A stretch of 64,000 nt of DNA from Aldehydirespirator sp965203635 (GCA_965203635.1 OZ241903.1:806001-870000), one strand, 5' to 3'. Shown: positions 15,972-25,291, numbered from the stretch's first letter. Notes: a model not told the origin generated them from the letters alone. Program-made: numbers and translations.

Positions 15972-16811
15972 ATGGCTGAGTTCTCGACCATCGTCTACGA
16001 GGTCGAGGACCATGTGGCCACGATCACCATGGACCGGCCCCAGGTGGCCAACGCCCAGGACACCCGGATGATCGACGAGCTCGATGCCGCGTTCGACCTG
16101 GCCGACGATGACGACGAGGTGCGGGTGGTGGTACTGGCCGCCAACGGCAAGCACTTCTCGGCCGGCCACGACCTCAAGGCTCTCGTGGGAGACGTGGAGC
16201 CCGACAAGTGGCGCCTGATGCGCGACACCCCCGAGGGCAAGTGGCACCACGAGAAGGTGATGTACTTCGACCGCTGCCTGCGCATCCGCGACTTCCGCAA
16301 GCCGACCATCGCCGCGGTCCAGGGCAAGTGCGTGGCCGCCGGTGTGATGCTGGCCTGCATGGCCGACATCATCGTGGCCAGCCACGACGCCGCCTTCCAG
16401 AACCCGGTGCTGCGCATGACCGGCGCCGCGGTCGAGGTCCTGGTCGAGCCGTGGGAGATGCCGGCCCGCAAGGCCAAGGAGTTCCTGCTGACCGCCGAGA
16501 CCATCAGCGCGGCCGAAGCCGAGCGGCTCGGGATGGTCAACCGGGTGGTCCCCCGCGACGAACTGGCCGACGCGGTGCGCGAGCTGGCCGGCAAGATCGC
16601 GCTGGTGCCCCCCGCCACCGCGCAGGTGGTCAAGCGCTCGATCAACAAGACCCTCGACCTGCAGGGCCAGCGCGACGCCTGGGACTACCACTTCCAGGCC
16701 CACCACTGGATGCACAACACCGCCACCGCCCTGGGCGCGCTGGAGCGACGCATGCAGAAGGGCTCGATGAAAGAAGTCTTCGCCGAGCACCGCGACCCGC
16801 AGACCCAGTGA
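15972..16811 (+). CDS. enoyl-CoA hydratase/isomerase (crotonase family)
   Basis: 279 residues. N-terminal VATITMDRPQVANAQD, oxyanion-hole segment GKHFSAGHDLKALV (about 57-70), and FRKPTIAAVQGKCVAAGVML (about 112-131), the second oxyanion glycine region. The C-terminal half shows the usual LTAETISAAEAERLGMVNRV helix. It hydrates trans-2-enoyl-CoA in beta-oxidation. ATG start with TACACT (15959-15964) ending 7 nt upstream. The stop TGA at 16809-16811 overlaps the GTG start of the next gene, so the two are coupled. Confidence 0.93.
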   Translation: MAEFSTIVYEVEDHVATITMDRPQVANAQDTRMIDELDAAFDLADDDDEVRVVVLAANGKHFSAGHDLKALVGDVEPDKWRLMRDTPEGKWHHEKVMYFDRCLRIRDFRKPTIAAVQGKCVAAGVMLACMADIIVASHDAAFQNPVLRMTGAAVEVLVEPWEMPARKAKEFLLTAETISAAEAERLGMVNRVVPRDELADAVRELAGKIALVPPATAQVVKRSINKTLDLQGQRDAWDYHFQAHHWMHNTATALGALERRMQKGSMKEVFAEHRDPQTQ

Positions 16812-18010
16812 GGCAGCCCCTGGCCGGGATCAGGGTGCTCGACCTAGGCACCCGGATCGCGGCCCCGTTCTGCGCCGGGATCCTGGGCGAGCAGGGCGCG
16901 GAGGTCATCAAGATCGAGGACCCCGGCTACGGCGACATGACCCGCCTGAACGGACCCTTCACCACCGACGACGAAGGCAACCACTACTCCCTGTACTGGT
17001 CGGTGGAGGGCCGGGGGCGCAAGTCGGTGACCGTCGACCTGCGCGACCCGCAGGGCCAGGACCTGTTCCGGCGCCTCGCTGCGGTGTCCGACGTGGTGTG
17101 CGAGAACTTCCGGCCCGGCACCCTGGAGCGCTGGAACATCGACCCGTCCCGACTCGACCCGCGCCTGGTAACCGCCCGCATCAGCGCCTTCGGCCAGGGC
17201 GGGCCCAAGTCGCTGCACCACGGCTTCGACCACAACGCCGTCGCGTTCGCCGGGCTCACCCACCTCACCGGGCACGCCGACCGGCCTCCGGCCCGGCCGG
17301 GCCTTCCCGTCTCCGACTACCTCACCGCGGTGTTCGCCGCCCAGGCCGTGACCAGCCTGCTCTATGAGCGCGACGCCAGGGGCACCGGGACCGGCGGCGT
17401 GGTCGACGCCTACCTGTACGGCTCGGTGCTGCGGATCATGGAGTGGACCATCGCGGCCTACGACCGGCTGGGCACGATTCGCCAGCGTTCGGGCAACCTG
17501 TCGAAGGGCGCCGCGCCCCTCGACAACTACCTGAGCCGGGACGGCCGGTACGTGTGCATCGTGGCCGTGCGCCAGACCGTGTTCGCACGTCTCTGCCGGG
17601 CGATGGACCGGCCCGAGTTGCCGGCCGACGAGCGCTTCGGCAGCCCAGCGGCCCGCCGGCACAACCGCGACGAGGTTAACCGGACCGTGGCCGAATGGGC
17701 AGCCGCACTGGACGCAGCCACCATCGAGGAGCGCTGCCTGCGTCACGGAGTGCCGGTCGGCATCGTCTACGACGTGGCCGACTTGGCCGCCGACGAGCAC
17801 GTGCGGGCCCGGGGGGACCTCTACACCGTCGACGACCCGGTCATCGGCCCGGTGCGCCAGCAGGCCCCCTTCCCCCGCTTCGACGACGACCTGCCTCCGG
17901 TCCCGGCCGGCGCGCCCCGCCTGGGCGAGCACACCGACGAGGTGCTGTCGAGCCTGCTGGGACTGTCAGGCACGGAGCTGGACGCGCTCAGAGCCGACGG
18001 AGCGATCTGA
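16808..18010 (+). CDS. CaiB/BaiF family III CoA-transferase
   Basis: 400 residues from the GTG at 16808, which overlaps the enoyl-CoA hydratase stop. The open frame extends about 600 nt further upstream inside that gene, but family similarity begins exactly at QPLAGIRVLDLGTRIAAPF. Other landmarks are GEQGAEVIKIEDPGYGD, CENFRPGTLERWNID and the catalytic-aspartate segment HHGFDHNAVAFAGLTHLTG (Asp near 139). Transfers CoA between acyl groups, here presumably feeding or closing the adjacent beta-oxidation steps. Convergent with the thiolase, whose stop is 3 nt away. Confidence 0.92.
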   Translation: MRQPLAGIRVLDLGTRIAAPFCAGILGEQGAEVIKIEDPGYGDMTRLNGPFTTDDEGNHYSLYWSVEGRGRKSVTVDLRDPQGQDLFRRLAAVSDVVCENFRPGTLERWNIDPSRLDPRLVTARISAFGQGGPKSLHHGFDHNAVAFAGLTHLTGHADRPPARPGLPVSDYLTAVFAAQAVTSLLYERDARGTGTGGVVDAYLYGSVLRIMEWTIAAYDRLGTIRQRSGNLSKGAAPLDNYLSRDGRYVCIVAVRQTVFARLCRAMDRPELPADERFGSPAARRHNRDEVNRTVAEWAAALDAATIEERCLRHGVPVGIVYDVADLAADEHVRARGDLYTVDDPVIGPVRQQAPFPRFDDDLPPVPAGAPRLGEHTDEVLSSLLGLSGTELDALRADGAI

Positions 18011-18013
18011 CGC

Positions 18014-19189
18014 TCAGTTGACGCGCTGGATGAGTGTGCCGGTTCCCAGGCCGCCGCCGCAGCACATCGACACCAGGCCGTAGTCGCCGTCGCTGCGCGC
18101 CAGCTCGTGCACCGCCTTGGTGGTGAGGATGCAGCCGGTGCCGCCCAGCGGGTGGCCCAGTGCAATGGCTCCGCCGTTTGGGTTGGCCCTGGCCGGGTCG
18201 GCGCCGACGGTGCGCTGCCAGGCGATCACCACCGACGCGAAGGCCTCGTTGACCTCGAACACGTCGACGTCGTCGATGGTTATCCCCTCGCGTTCGAGCA
18301 CCCGCTCGGTGGCCGGAATGGGACCCTCCAGCATCAGCACCGGATCGCAGCCCACCAGCGCGGTCTGGGCCACGCGGGCCATCGGCTTGAGCCCCAGCTC
18401 GGCCGCCTTGTCCGCCGACATCAGCAGCACCGCGGCCGCGCCGTCGGCGATCTGCGACGACGTGCCCGCAGTGTGGATGCCGTCGTCGCGGGCCACCGGC
18501 TTGAGCGCGGCCAGCGCCTCCAGGCTGGTGTCCCGGGGGACCTCGTCGCGGGAGAACTCGACGTTCTCACCGGTCTTGCGGCCGTCCTCGTCCACCAGCA
18601 CCGCATCTATGGGCACGATCTGGGTCTCGAAGCGGCCCTCCTGCTGGGCGGTGGCCGCCCGCAACTGCGACTCCAGTCCGAGGTCGTCGGTGTCCTGGCG
18701 CGAGATGCCGTAGGCGGTGGCGATGCGCTCGGCGCCCTCGAACTGGCTGGTGAACTCGTAGTGCTGGAAGTAGCTGCGTGACACCGGCTTGCCGGGACCG
18801 TTCATCACGTTGGCCGCCAGCGGAACCATCGACATCGACTCCACCCCGCAGGCCAGCACCGTGTCCTCCGCGCCCGAGGCGATCAGGCTGTAGGCCAGGT
18901 TCACGGCGTGCTGCGACGAGCCGCACTGGGAGTCGACCGTGGAGCATGCCGTGGTCTGGTCGCCGCCGTGGGACAGCCAGGCGGTGCGGGTGATGTTCAT
19001 GCCCTGGGCGCCGACCTGGTCGATGCAGCCGCCGACCACCTGGTCGACGTCGCCGCTGGTGATGCCGGCCCGGCTCAGGCACTCCATCTGCACCGGTCCG
19101 AGGATGTCGGCCGGGTGGGTGTGGGCCAGCGTCCCGTTGCGCTTCCCCACCGCTGAGCGCACTGCCTCCACGATCACTACGTCGGTCAT
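18014..19189 (-). CDS. thiolase (acetyl-CoA acyltransferase)
   Basis: 391 residues, standard thiolase length. The nucleophilic Cys is in TVDSQCGSSQHAVNLA (near residue 88), the catalytic His in NGGAIALGHPLGGTG (near 346), and the second Cys in SMCCGGGLGTGTLIQR near the C-terminus. It cleaves 3-ketoacyl-CoA, completing the local beta-oxidation gene set. Its own start has AAAGGA about 7 nt upstream rather than an adjacent -10. Upstream, the region 19190-19361 contains the 91-bp repeat B. Confidence 0.94.
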   Translation of the reverse strand: MTDVVIVEAVRSAVGKRNGTLAHTHPADILGPVQMECLSRAGITSGDVDQVVGGCIDQVGAQGMNITRTAWLSHGGDQTTACSTVDSQCGSSQHAVNLAYSLIASGAEDTVLACGVESMSMVPLAANVMNGPGKPVSRSYFQHYEFTSQFEGAERIATAYGISRQDTDDLGLESQLRAATAQQEGRFETQIVPIDAVLVDEDGRKTGENVEFSRDEVPRDTSLEALAALKPVARDDGIHTAGTSSQIADGAAAVLLMSADKAAELGLKPMARVAQTALVGCDPVLMLEGPIPATERVLEREGITIDDVDVFEVNEAFASVVIAWQRTVGADPARANPNGGAIALGHPLGGTGCILTTKAVHELARSDGDYGLVSMCCGGGLGTGTLIQRVN

Positions 19190-19247
19190 GGCGTGTCCTT
19201 TCTGGCGTTCAACGGCAGCCTACGTGCTTCGTGTGCTGACATTTCTC

Positions 19248-19338
19248 CCGGCCGGCGGGTCCTGTCGTCGAGGCCGTCCGACCGACGGGGCTTCGCCCCA
19301 TTGTCGGTCGGCCGTTCCTCGCCGCCACCCCCCGGCCT
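19248..19338. repeat. 91-bp repeat B, copy 1 (strong hairpin)
   Basis: Identical over 91 bp to 27938-28028. It contains an inverted repeat CCGACCGAC ... GTCGGTCGG around an inner GGGG-CTTCG-CCCC stem-loop, and GC-rich flanks (CCGGCCGGCGGG and CCCCCCGGCCT). Located between the 3' end of the MaoC-like gene (minus, ends 19362) and the 5' end of the thiolase. No coding potential that resembles a protein. Terminator-like or REP-like. Confidence 0.85.
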
Positions 19339-19361
19339 TCCGGGTCGCGCCTTCTGCCCGG

Positions 19362-20333
19362 TCAGGGGGCTGCGGCTATGACGGTCCAGTCGAGAATGTG
19401 CTCGGGCTCGCCGGAACGGTGGGCGAAGCCTTCTACGTGCACTGCGAATACCCGGCCGGACGCGGCTGGGGCTGTGTCTAGGAGGGTGTGTTGGAACGAC
19501 ACTTGGTCGCCTTCGAAGGCGGGGGCGGTGTGGTCGCAGCCGTGCCATCCCACCACGGTGGCCATGCCGGGCAGCACCCTCGACAGCGACGCTTGGGCCA
19601 GCCCGACGACATGGCCCCCGTAGAGCAGGCGCTGCGGGTAGGGCGACTCCTCCGCGTCGCGGTGCACCATGGCCAGGTTGTTGGTGAGACGCACCAGCGC
19701 CAGCGCGTTGTCGACCACGTCCCGGGCCGGGTCGGCCACCGTCGTGCCGGGCTGCCAGTCGGTCCCGGGGCCGAGTGGCGTGAAGTTCCAGCCGGCCGGC
19801 ACCAACCAGGCATAGGAGGCGAGATCCAGCGGTGGGGTGGCGCCCAAGTCGTCGGCGTGGCCGGGCTGCACATCACCGCGCTGGGGCAATAGGGGCGCCC
19901 GCTGGTAGGTCACAGCCGGTTCGCCGTCGGCGGTGGTGACGATATCGACCAGCACCTTGCCTCTGTGAGGCCGGCCGGTCCGCGGTCTGCTGTCGGCCAG
20001 GGCGACGACGGTGACGGTGGTGGCGATGGACTGCCCGACGAACACCGGCCTGAGCAACCGCACGTCGCGGTAGAAGAGATTGGCGATCACTCGCCGGGTC
20101 AGCGTGGTGCTGTGGCCTATCGACAGGTGCATTACCAGCGCCGGACTGGCCAGACGGCCGGAACGGCCGGTCACGGCTTCACAGACTGCCGGGTCCATCG
20201 CCATAGGAAGCCGCTCGCCCACCATCGACTGGTACAGAGCGGCCATGCCGTCGTCGATCACCACCGAGGGCTGGGCGGGCAGCACCTGACCAACGCCGAG
20301 ATCCTCGTAGTAGGGACTGTCGAGCGGGATCAC
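19362..20333 (-). CDS. MaoC-like double hot-dog acyl-CoA dehydratase
   Basis: 323 residues, consistent with two hot-dog modules. The N-terminal half has YYEDLGVGQVLPAQPSVVI and SIGHSTTLTRRVIANLFYRD, and the C-terminal half has NALALVRLTNNLAMVHRD followed by the catalytic-loop-like PQRLLYGGHVVGLAQASL. Members hydrate enoyl-CoA or bind acyl-CoA. A second hydratase in addition to the crotonase at 15972 suggests a branched or cyclic substrate. GTG start with TAGTCT (minus, 20342-20347) ending 8 nt upstream, probably leaderless. Repeat B lies just downstream and may terminate it. Confidence 0.82.
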   Translation of the reverse strand: MIPLDSPYYEDLGVGQVLPAQPSVVIDDGMAALYQSMVGERLPMAMDPAVCEAVTGRSGRLASPALVMHLSIGHSTTLTRRVIANLFYRDVRLLRPVFVGQSIATTVTVVALADSRPRTGRPHRGKVLVDIVTTADGEPAVTYQRAPLLPQRGDVQPGHADDLGATPPLDLASYAWLVPAGWNFTPLGPGTDWQPGTTVADPARDVVDNALALVRLTNNLAMVHRDAEESPYPQRLLYGGHVVGLAQASLSRVLPGMATVVGWHGCDHTAPAFEGDQVSFQHTLLDTAPAASGRVFAVHVEGFAHRSGEPEHILDWTVIAAAP

Positions 20334-20358
20334 CGATTCGCAGACTACGGGCCGGCTG

Positions 20359-21294
20359 TCATGGCCGCTCCGAGAGCAGCGACGGACCCTCGCCCGTCAC
20401 CGCCACGACATCCCTGCGGTGGCCGTCGGTGACGCCGAGGACCATCCCGGCCTCCAACCGCTCCCCGGCGCCGACGCCCGGGCCGATCACCGGATGCTCG
20501 AAGCCCATGCCCAGACCTCGCACCAGCCATTCGCCGGTGGTCGCGGCTGCGGACAGGTCGGCATGGGACGCACCGGCGCGGCACGAGTCAACGAGCGAGG
20601 CGGAGCCGGCACGCCGACCGTCGGCAAAGACACCGCCCACGCCTCCCTCGTAGAGGTCGCAGATCACGCCGACATCGACGGCCAGCTCGGCGCCGCGCCG
20701 CTCGGCCCGCACTCCCGACGACGGGACAGTCACCCCCACACCGGCCAGAGCCCTCGTGGCCGCTACTCCCGGGTCGGTGCCTCCAGCCGCGCCGAGCGCG
20801 GCCTCCACCCCGACCCAGGCCGCAGCACAGGCCGAAGCGATGGCTTCGACCTCTCCGGGCAGCTTGTGGCGGCGGACCCGAGCCATCAGGTCGTCAGCGG
20901 CCACGACCTCGGCCCCGGGGGCGAAGCCGGCCGCGGCCCGGCGGAACGACGGCGTCAGCTCGTCCACTCCGATCCGGCCGGCCCCGGCCAGGCCGTCGAT
21001 CCCAGCCATCGATGCGGCCATGATCCGGGGATTCCAGGTGAGCGGGTAGAGGTCGTCGAGAGTCATCGGAGACTCGATCCCCGCCTCCCAGCTCGACAGG
21101 GCATGGACCCGCTGCGTGGAAGCGACCACGATGCAGCCCGCCCCGAACGGCCGGGTGCCCGCGGTCCACAGCCGGCGCATCCCGCAGGCGTACCCGGCGT
21201 TGTCCTGGCGTCCCAGCACCAGGACGTCAATGCCGTCCGCGGCCATGGCGTCCAGCACCCGGTCGCGGCGGGCCGGCACCAGTTCCGTGGTCAT
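20359..21294 (-). CDS. M24-like protein lacking metal ligands (probable pseudoenzyme)
   Basis: 311 residues from ATG 21294, which overlaps the stop of the upstream M24 peptidase (ATGA). A creatinase-like N-domain (RRDRVLDAMAADGIDVLVLG) is followed by a shortened pita-bread domain. Aligned by eye to its neighbour, the second metal Asp becomes Gly (first Asp kept in AVDVGVICD), the HGVG histidine is lost (GLGMGFEHPVIG), and the Glu in VFEP becomes Thr in MVLGVTDG. Four or so of the five ligands are therefore absent. It may be a regulatory or structural subunit of the active M24 enzyme. A sequencing artefact is unlikely because the frame is intact throughout. Confidence 0.78.
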   Translation of the reverse strand: MTTELVPARRDRVLDAMAADGIDVLVLGRQDNAGYACGMRRLWTAGTRPFGAGCIVVASTQRVHALSSWEAGIESPMTLDDLYPLTWNPRIMAASMAGIDGLAGAGRIGVDELTPSFRRAAAGFAPGAEVVAADDLMARVRRHKLPGEVEAIASACAAAWVGVEAALGAAGGTDPGVAATRALAGVGVTVPSSGVRAERRGAELAVDVGVICDLYEGGVGGVFADGRRAGSASLVDSCRAGASHADLSAAATTGEWLVRGLGMGFEHPVIGPGVGAGERLEAGMVLGVTDGHRRDVVAVTGEGPSLLSERP

Positions 21295-22529
21295 GTCCGG
21301 AACGGCTCGTAGTGGTGGCCCCCGCCCAGCAGGCGCCAGCCGTTGTCGGTCACGGCCACGATCTCCTCGGCCCGGTAGCCACCGGTACCGTCGGTCCAGG
21401 TGACCGGCTCGAACACCAGCACCATGCCCGGCTCCAGCCCGTAGGCGTTGTCGAAGGCCGGGCCCAGGTCGGTGCCGATCATGGGCATCTCGGCGCTTTC
21501 CAGGCCGACTCCATGGGCCAGGTAGAAGTGCGGCAACCACGGCGTGTCATGGGGCTCGACGGACCGTGCGGCCCGGCCTACGTCGCCGAGCGTCGCGCCG
21601 GGGCGCACCGCGGCCAGCGAGGCGTCCAACACCGCCGTCCAGCGATCGAACAGCGACTGCTCGGCGGCAGTCGGAGCCCGCCCAACCACCCATGTGCGCC
21701 CGAAGTCCGACATGTAGCCGTGGTAGCCCACCCCGGCATCCACCCACACCAGGTCGCCTTCGGCATAGACCGGGTTGTCGACCCCCGTGGGGAAGGCGAC
21801 ATGGCCGGTGGATGTGCGGATTCCGCCGTCGCGGCGGGTCGGCATGGGCTGAAAGATCGGGTCGATCCCGTTGCGGTAGATGGGATCCGGATCAGAATCG
21901 CCGTCTCGCAGCGCGGCCAGGAACGCCGCGGCCACCCCGGCCCGGGTGGCACCGGGCACGCATGCCTCGTGAGCCGGGATCATGGCCCGCTCCGTCCCGC
22001 GCTGGGCCTGGTCGATGCAGGCCAGCTCATCCGCGGTCTTGACAACCCGGGCCGGGCCCAACACCCGGCCGGCGTCGACCAGCTCGGCTCCGCCCAGCAC
22101 CCCGGCCCGGGCCATGGCGCCGGTGACCGCGTCCACCGCCACCCTGAGGCCGGTCACCGCTCCGAGCACGTCGGCGATGGCCGCCCCCAGGGCGGCCGCG
22201 CCCTCGTCGAGTTCGGGCCACAGCGGATCGCCCACCTCGGCGCAGCCGGCCGCAGCCTCGCCAGCCGGATCGTGGGCATGGAGCCGGGCCGGTCCGTCAG
22301 CGGCGCCGACAATGGCCACGGCCCGGCGGTGGTTGGCATGGCTGGCATCAACCGCTTCGGGAACGTGCCCGGTGGCGTAGCACACATGGGGGCCGTGCAT
22401 CAGCACCGCCCCGTCCACCCCCTGCGCCCGCATCTGGTCACGCAGGCGGTCCAACCGCTGCGTACCCATACGTCCCAGGTCAGGCACCGTCGGCGCAGCC
22501 GGAGCCGACTTGGCAGCATCACCGCTCAC
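21291..22529 (-). CDS. M24 family metallopeptidase (Xaa-Pro dipeptidase/creatinase-like)
   Basis: 412 residues from GTG 22529; an internal ATG at 22469 (MGTQRLDRLR) is an alternative start. All five dinuclear metal ligands are visible: Asp/Asp in VWVDAGVGYHGYMSDFGRTW, His in FYLAHGVGLE, Glu in GMVLVFEPVTW and Glu in YRAEEIVAV. The N-terminal domain (RLRDQMRAQGVDGAVLMHG) is creatinase-like. Family members cleave Xaa-Pro dipeptides or act as creatinase or DMSP lyase-like enzymes. The substrate is uncertain. Translationally coupled to the degenerate paralog downstream. Confidence 0.87.
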   Translation of the reverse strand: MSGDAAKSAPAAPTVPDLGRMGTQRLDRLRDQMRAQGVDGAVLMHGPHVCYATGHVPEAVDASHANHRRAVAIVGAADGPARLHAHDPAGEAAAGCAEVGDPLWPELDEGAAALGAAIADVLGAVTGLRVAVDAVTGAMARAGVLGGAELVDAGRVLGPARVVKTADELACIDQAQRGTERAMIPAHEACVPGATRAGVAAAFLAALRDGDSDPDPIYRNGIDPIFQPMPTRRDGGIRTSTGHVAFPTGVDNPVYAEGDLVWVDAGVGYHGYMSDFGRTWVVGRAPTAAEQSLFDRWTAVLDASLAAVRPGATLGDVGRAARSVEPHDTPWLPHFYLAHGVGLESAEMPMIGTDLGPAFDNAYGLEPGMVLVFEPVTWTDGTGGYRAEEIVAVTDNGWRLLGGGHHYEPFRT

Positions 22530-22731
22530 CTCACCACTATGCCCCGTCTCGCGTCGGGCGCAGCCCCGGCAGCGTCGGTCGGCGATACGCGCCAGCGGCC
22601 ACCACACCCCCGGCATCGGCCATACCGATCAGCGCAGCTGTGAGGCCTCGTGCACATGGCTGGTACATGTTTGGAGCCGGTGCATAGCCTTCGCGCATTC
22701 GAACCAGTTGACCCGCGCTTCGGAGATTGGC

Positions 22732-24354
22732 GTGAACTACAGCCTTCAGACGCTGCGAGGAGACGTCTTCGGTGGACTCACCGCGGCCGTGGTGGCACTG
22801 CCGCTGGCGCTGGCGTTCGGGGTTGCATCCGGCCTGGGCGCGATAGCCGGGCTGTACGGCGCGGTGGCCGTCGGCCTCTTCGCAGCCACCTTCGGCGGGA
22901 CCAAGACGGTGATCTCCGGGCCCACCGGGCCGATGGCCGTCGCCATGGCGGTGGTCATCGCCAGCCATGCCGACAGCATCGAGCACGCCCTCACCATCGT
23001 GGTGATGGCCGGGATCATCCAGATCCTGCTGGGCGTGGCCGGAGTCGGGCGACTCGTGTCCTACACGCCGTACTCGGTGATCTCGGGATTCATGTCGGGC
23101 ATAGGCGTGATCATCATGGTGATACAGACTCTGCCGTTCATAGGCCTGCCCGTCGAGGAGGGCGGACCGCTGAACACGATCCGCCAGTGGCCGGAAGCCG
23201 TCAGCGACCTCAACCTGAGCGCACTGGCGGTGGCCGCGGTCACCCTGGGAGTCGGCCTGGTCTGGCCGCGACGGCTCCAGGCGTTCCTGCCCGCCGCGGT
23301 AGCCGCGCTGATAGCCGGAACGCTCCTCAGCATCCTCTGGCTGGACGACATACCGATCATCGGCGACGTGCCCACGGGCCTTCCGGATCCGAGTCTGCCC
23401 TCTCTGACCGCCTCCGGGGTTCTCGCAGACCTCCAACCCGCCCTGACCATCGCCCTGCTCGGCGCGATCGACACGTTGCTGACCGCCCTGATCGCCGACT
23501 CGCTGACCCGGGAGCGCCACAACCCGAACCGGGAGCTGATCGGGCAGGGCTTCGGCAACGCGGTCGCGGGCCTCTTCGGGGGCGTGCCGGGAGCCGGGGC
23601 AACAATGGGCACGGTGGTCAACATCCGGGCCGGGGCGCGGACCCGAGTCGCGGGAGTTCTGTGCGCGCTGATCCTGCTGGCTCTAGCCCTCGGACTGGGG
23701 ACCTACGTCGAGTCGATCCCCCACGCGGTTCTGGCCGGCATCCTCATGATGGTCGGATGGGACATTGTCGACTGGCGCTTCCTGACGCGGCTGCACCGCG
23801 TGCAGCGCGAGCACTTGGTGGTGATGGTCGGAACCCTCGGGCTGACCGTGTTCGCCGACCTGGTAACCGCGGTGGTGCTGGGACTCGTCGCGGCGGGAAT
23901 GGCCAACGCACGGCAGTTCGAGCGCCTGGAACTGGACAGCGTGGTATCGGTGCCGATGCTGGACCTGGCCTTCCTGGAAGACGAAGAAGCCGCTGACGTT
24001 GACAAGTTCTCGGCCCGCGTCGGGCTGGTGGCGCTGCGGGGAACGTTCACGGTGGCGTCTTCCAACAAACTGATCGCCACTCTCGGAGCCGACGTCCGAG
24101 ATCACGAGGTGGTCATAATCGACTTCTCCGACACCGTCTACGTAGACGACAGCGCGGCCCTTGTGGTGGAGCAATTGATCGATGTCGCCGTCGAACAAGA
24201 GACCGAGTGCATCATCACGGGGGCATCAGACCTGCCTCTCGGCAGCCTCGAGGCGCTCGACGTCCTCCAGCGCGTGCCGGCCGACCGCTTCGTCGAGGAC
24301 CTCGACGAGGCCCGCGAACTGGCAAGGCAGCTCCTGGCTGACATGCACCGCTGA
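22732..24354 (+). CDS. SulP family anion transporter with STAS domain
   Basis: 540 residues. SulP core with about 12-14 membrane spans: GGLTAAVVALPLALAFGVASG in the first segments, TKTVISGPTGPMAVAMAVV (the anion-site signature), GGVPGAGATMGTVVNIRAG, then a cytoplasmic STAS domain (about 415-535) with IIDFSDTVYVDDSAAL. Family members take up sulfate or bicarbonate, usually with Na+ or H+. The GTG at 22732 has CGGAG 6-7 nt upstream. In-frame codons before it (to 22510) overlap the M24 gene's promoter and look non-coding. A close paralog is at 30675. Confidence 0.9.
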   Translation: MNYSLQTLRGDVFGGLTAAVVALPLALAFGVASGLGAIAGLYGAVAVGLFAATFGGTKTVISGPTGPMAVAMAVVIASHADSIEHALTIVVMAGIIQILLGVAGVGRLVSYTPYSVISGFMSGIGVIIMVIQTLPFIGLPVEEGGPLNTIRQWPEAVSDLNLSALAVAAVTLGVGLVWPRRLQAFLPAAVAALIAGTLLSILWLDDIPIIGDVPTGLPDPSLPSLTASGVLADLQPALTIALLGAIDTLLTALIADSLTRERHNPNRELIGQGFGNAVAGLFGGVPGAGATMGTVVNIRAGARTRVAGVLCALILLALALGLGTYVESIPHAVLAGILMMVGWDIVDWRFLTRLHRVQREHLVVMVGTLGLTVFADLVTAVVLGLVAAGMANARQFERLELDSVVSVPMLDLAFLEDEEAADVDKFSARVGLVALRGTFTVASSNKLIATLGADVRDHEVVIIDFSDTVYVDDSAALVVEQLIDVAVEQETECIITGASDLPLGSLEALDVLQRVPADRFVEDLDEARELARQLLADMHR

Positions 24355-24369
24355 CGGACCGAGGTCAGC
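24350..24369. terminator. hairpin between convergent SulP and dioxygenase genes
   Basis: GCTGAC (24350-24355) pairs with GTCAGC (24364-24369) across an 8-nt loop. It overlaps the stop codons of both convergent genes. A short stem with no U-tract, so only a weak candidate. Confidence 0.35.
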
Positions 24370-25291
24370 CGACTATGAGAGTGTCCTCGCCCATGATGGC
24401 GCGGCCGGATGTCTCGCGCTGGTCCTGGTGGTTGTCGGCCAGTTCCGTGGCCGGATCTCCGGCGATGCGGGTGTGCCACATGATCCGGGGCTCGGTCATG
24501 TCGAAGGGGGTGCCCCGGTGCATCAGGCGGCGGTTGTCCCACAGCGCCGCGTCCCCTGCGGACCACTGGTGGTGGTGGATCCGCGGCGGCCGGCAGGCCT
24601 CGGCGTTCAGTTCGTCGAGGAAGGCCTCCGACTCGCTCTCGGACATCCCCTCGATCCCGTAGGCATGCCGCCCGATCAGCAGGTTGGGTCGGCCGGTCTC
24701 GGGATGCATCTTCACCAGCGGCCTCAGCGACGGCTCGAGGTCGTGGAAGCCGTACATGTCGTAGCCGCCGCCCTCGGTCTTGGTCGGCATGTATCCGGAC
24801 CGGCTCTGGCTGTAGTAGAGCGAGTGGTAGGCCCGCATGCCGGCCAGTCGCTGCTGGGTCTCCGGGTCCAGTGCCTCGTAGGCGGCCCGCATGTCGGCCC
24901 ATCCGGTAGCCCCGCCCCGGCTGGTCACCACTTCGGCGGTGAACACCGAACCCTTGGCCTGGAGCGGCATGTAGGTGCTGTCGTGGTGCCAGCCCTCGTT
25001 GCCCCTCAGCGACTTCACCACGTCATGGTCGGGGTCGTTGAGGATCTTGCCGTCGGCATCCACGTTGCTGAAGGCCACCGCCTTGAACTCCAGCGGGCCG
25101 AACCGCAGGGCGAAGGCGTCCTGCTCGGCCCTGGTCAGGAACTGCCCTGGGAAGATCAGCAGCGCGTGCTCCAGCCAGGTCCGATGCAGGGCATCGAACG
25201 CCGCTTCGTCGATGGACCGCAGCTCCACCCCCGTGACTACCGCGCCGAAGCTGGCATCAAGCGTTTCGACGTCGAATGGTTGTTGTGCCAT
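24365..25291 (-). CDS. TauD/TfdA family Fe(II)/2-oxoglutarate dioxygenase
   Basis: 308 residues. The iron facial triad is visible as HxD in NEGWHHDSTYMP (near 85-96) and distal His in WDNRRLMHRGTPFD (near 260). The 2-oxoglutarate Arg is in IMWHTRIAGD. Members include taurine, alkylsulfate, 2,4-D and other carboxylate oxygenases, and the substrate is not predictable. The ATG at 25291 is chosen because similarity begins there; ATG 25324 (MRPRKGRL) is an alternative. Flanked by a SulP transporter and bioA. If the substrate were a sulfonate, SulP could handle the released anion, but this is speculative. Confidence 0.9.
   Translation of the reverse strand: MAQQPFDVETLDASFGAVVTGVELRSIDEAAFDALHRTWLEHALLIFPGQFLTRAEQDAFALRFGPLEFKAVAFSNVDADGKILNDPDHDVVKSLRGNEGWHHDSTYMPLQAKGSVFTAEVVTSRGGATGWADMRAAYEALDPETQQRLAGMRAYHSLYYSQSRSGYMPTKTEGGGYDMYGFHDLEPSLRPLVKMHPETGRPNLLIGRHAYGIEGMSESESEAFLDELNAEACRPPRIHHHQWSAGDAALWDNRRLMHRGTPFDMTEPRIMWHTRIAGDPATELADNHQDQRETSGRAIMGEDTLIVG

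Noticed and set aside
14628..16790. An open frame of about 720 codons antisense to the acyl-CoA dehydrogenase and enoyl-CoA hydratase
   Set aside because: Composition is that of a reverse-complement shadow and it has no recognisable motif; the genes on the plus strand are unambiguous.
16208..16807. 600-nt N-terminal extension of the second CoA-transferase
   Set aside because: It is an out-of-frame reading of the enoyl-CoA hydratase; family similarity and a GTG coupled start begin at 16808.
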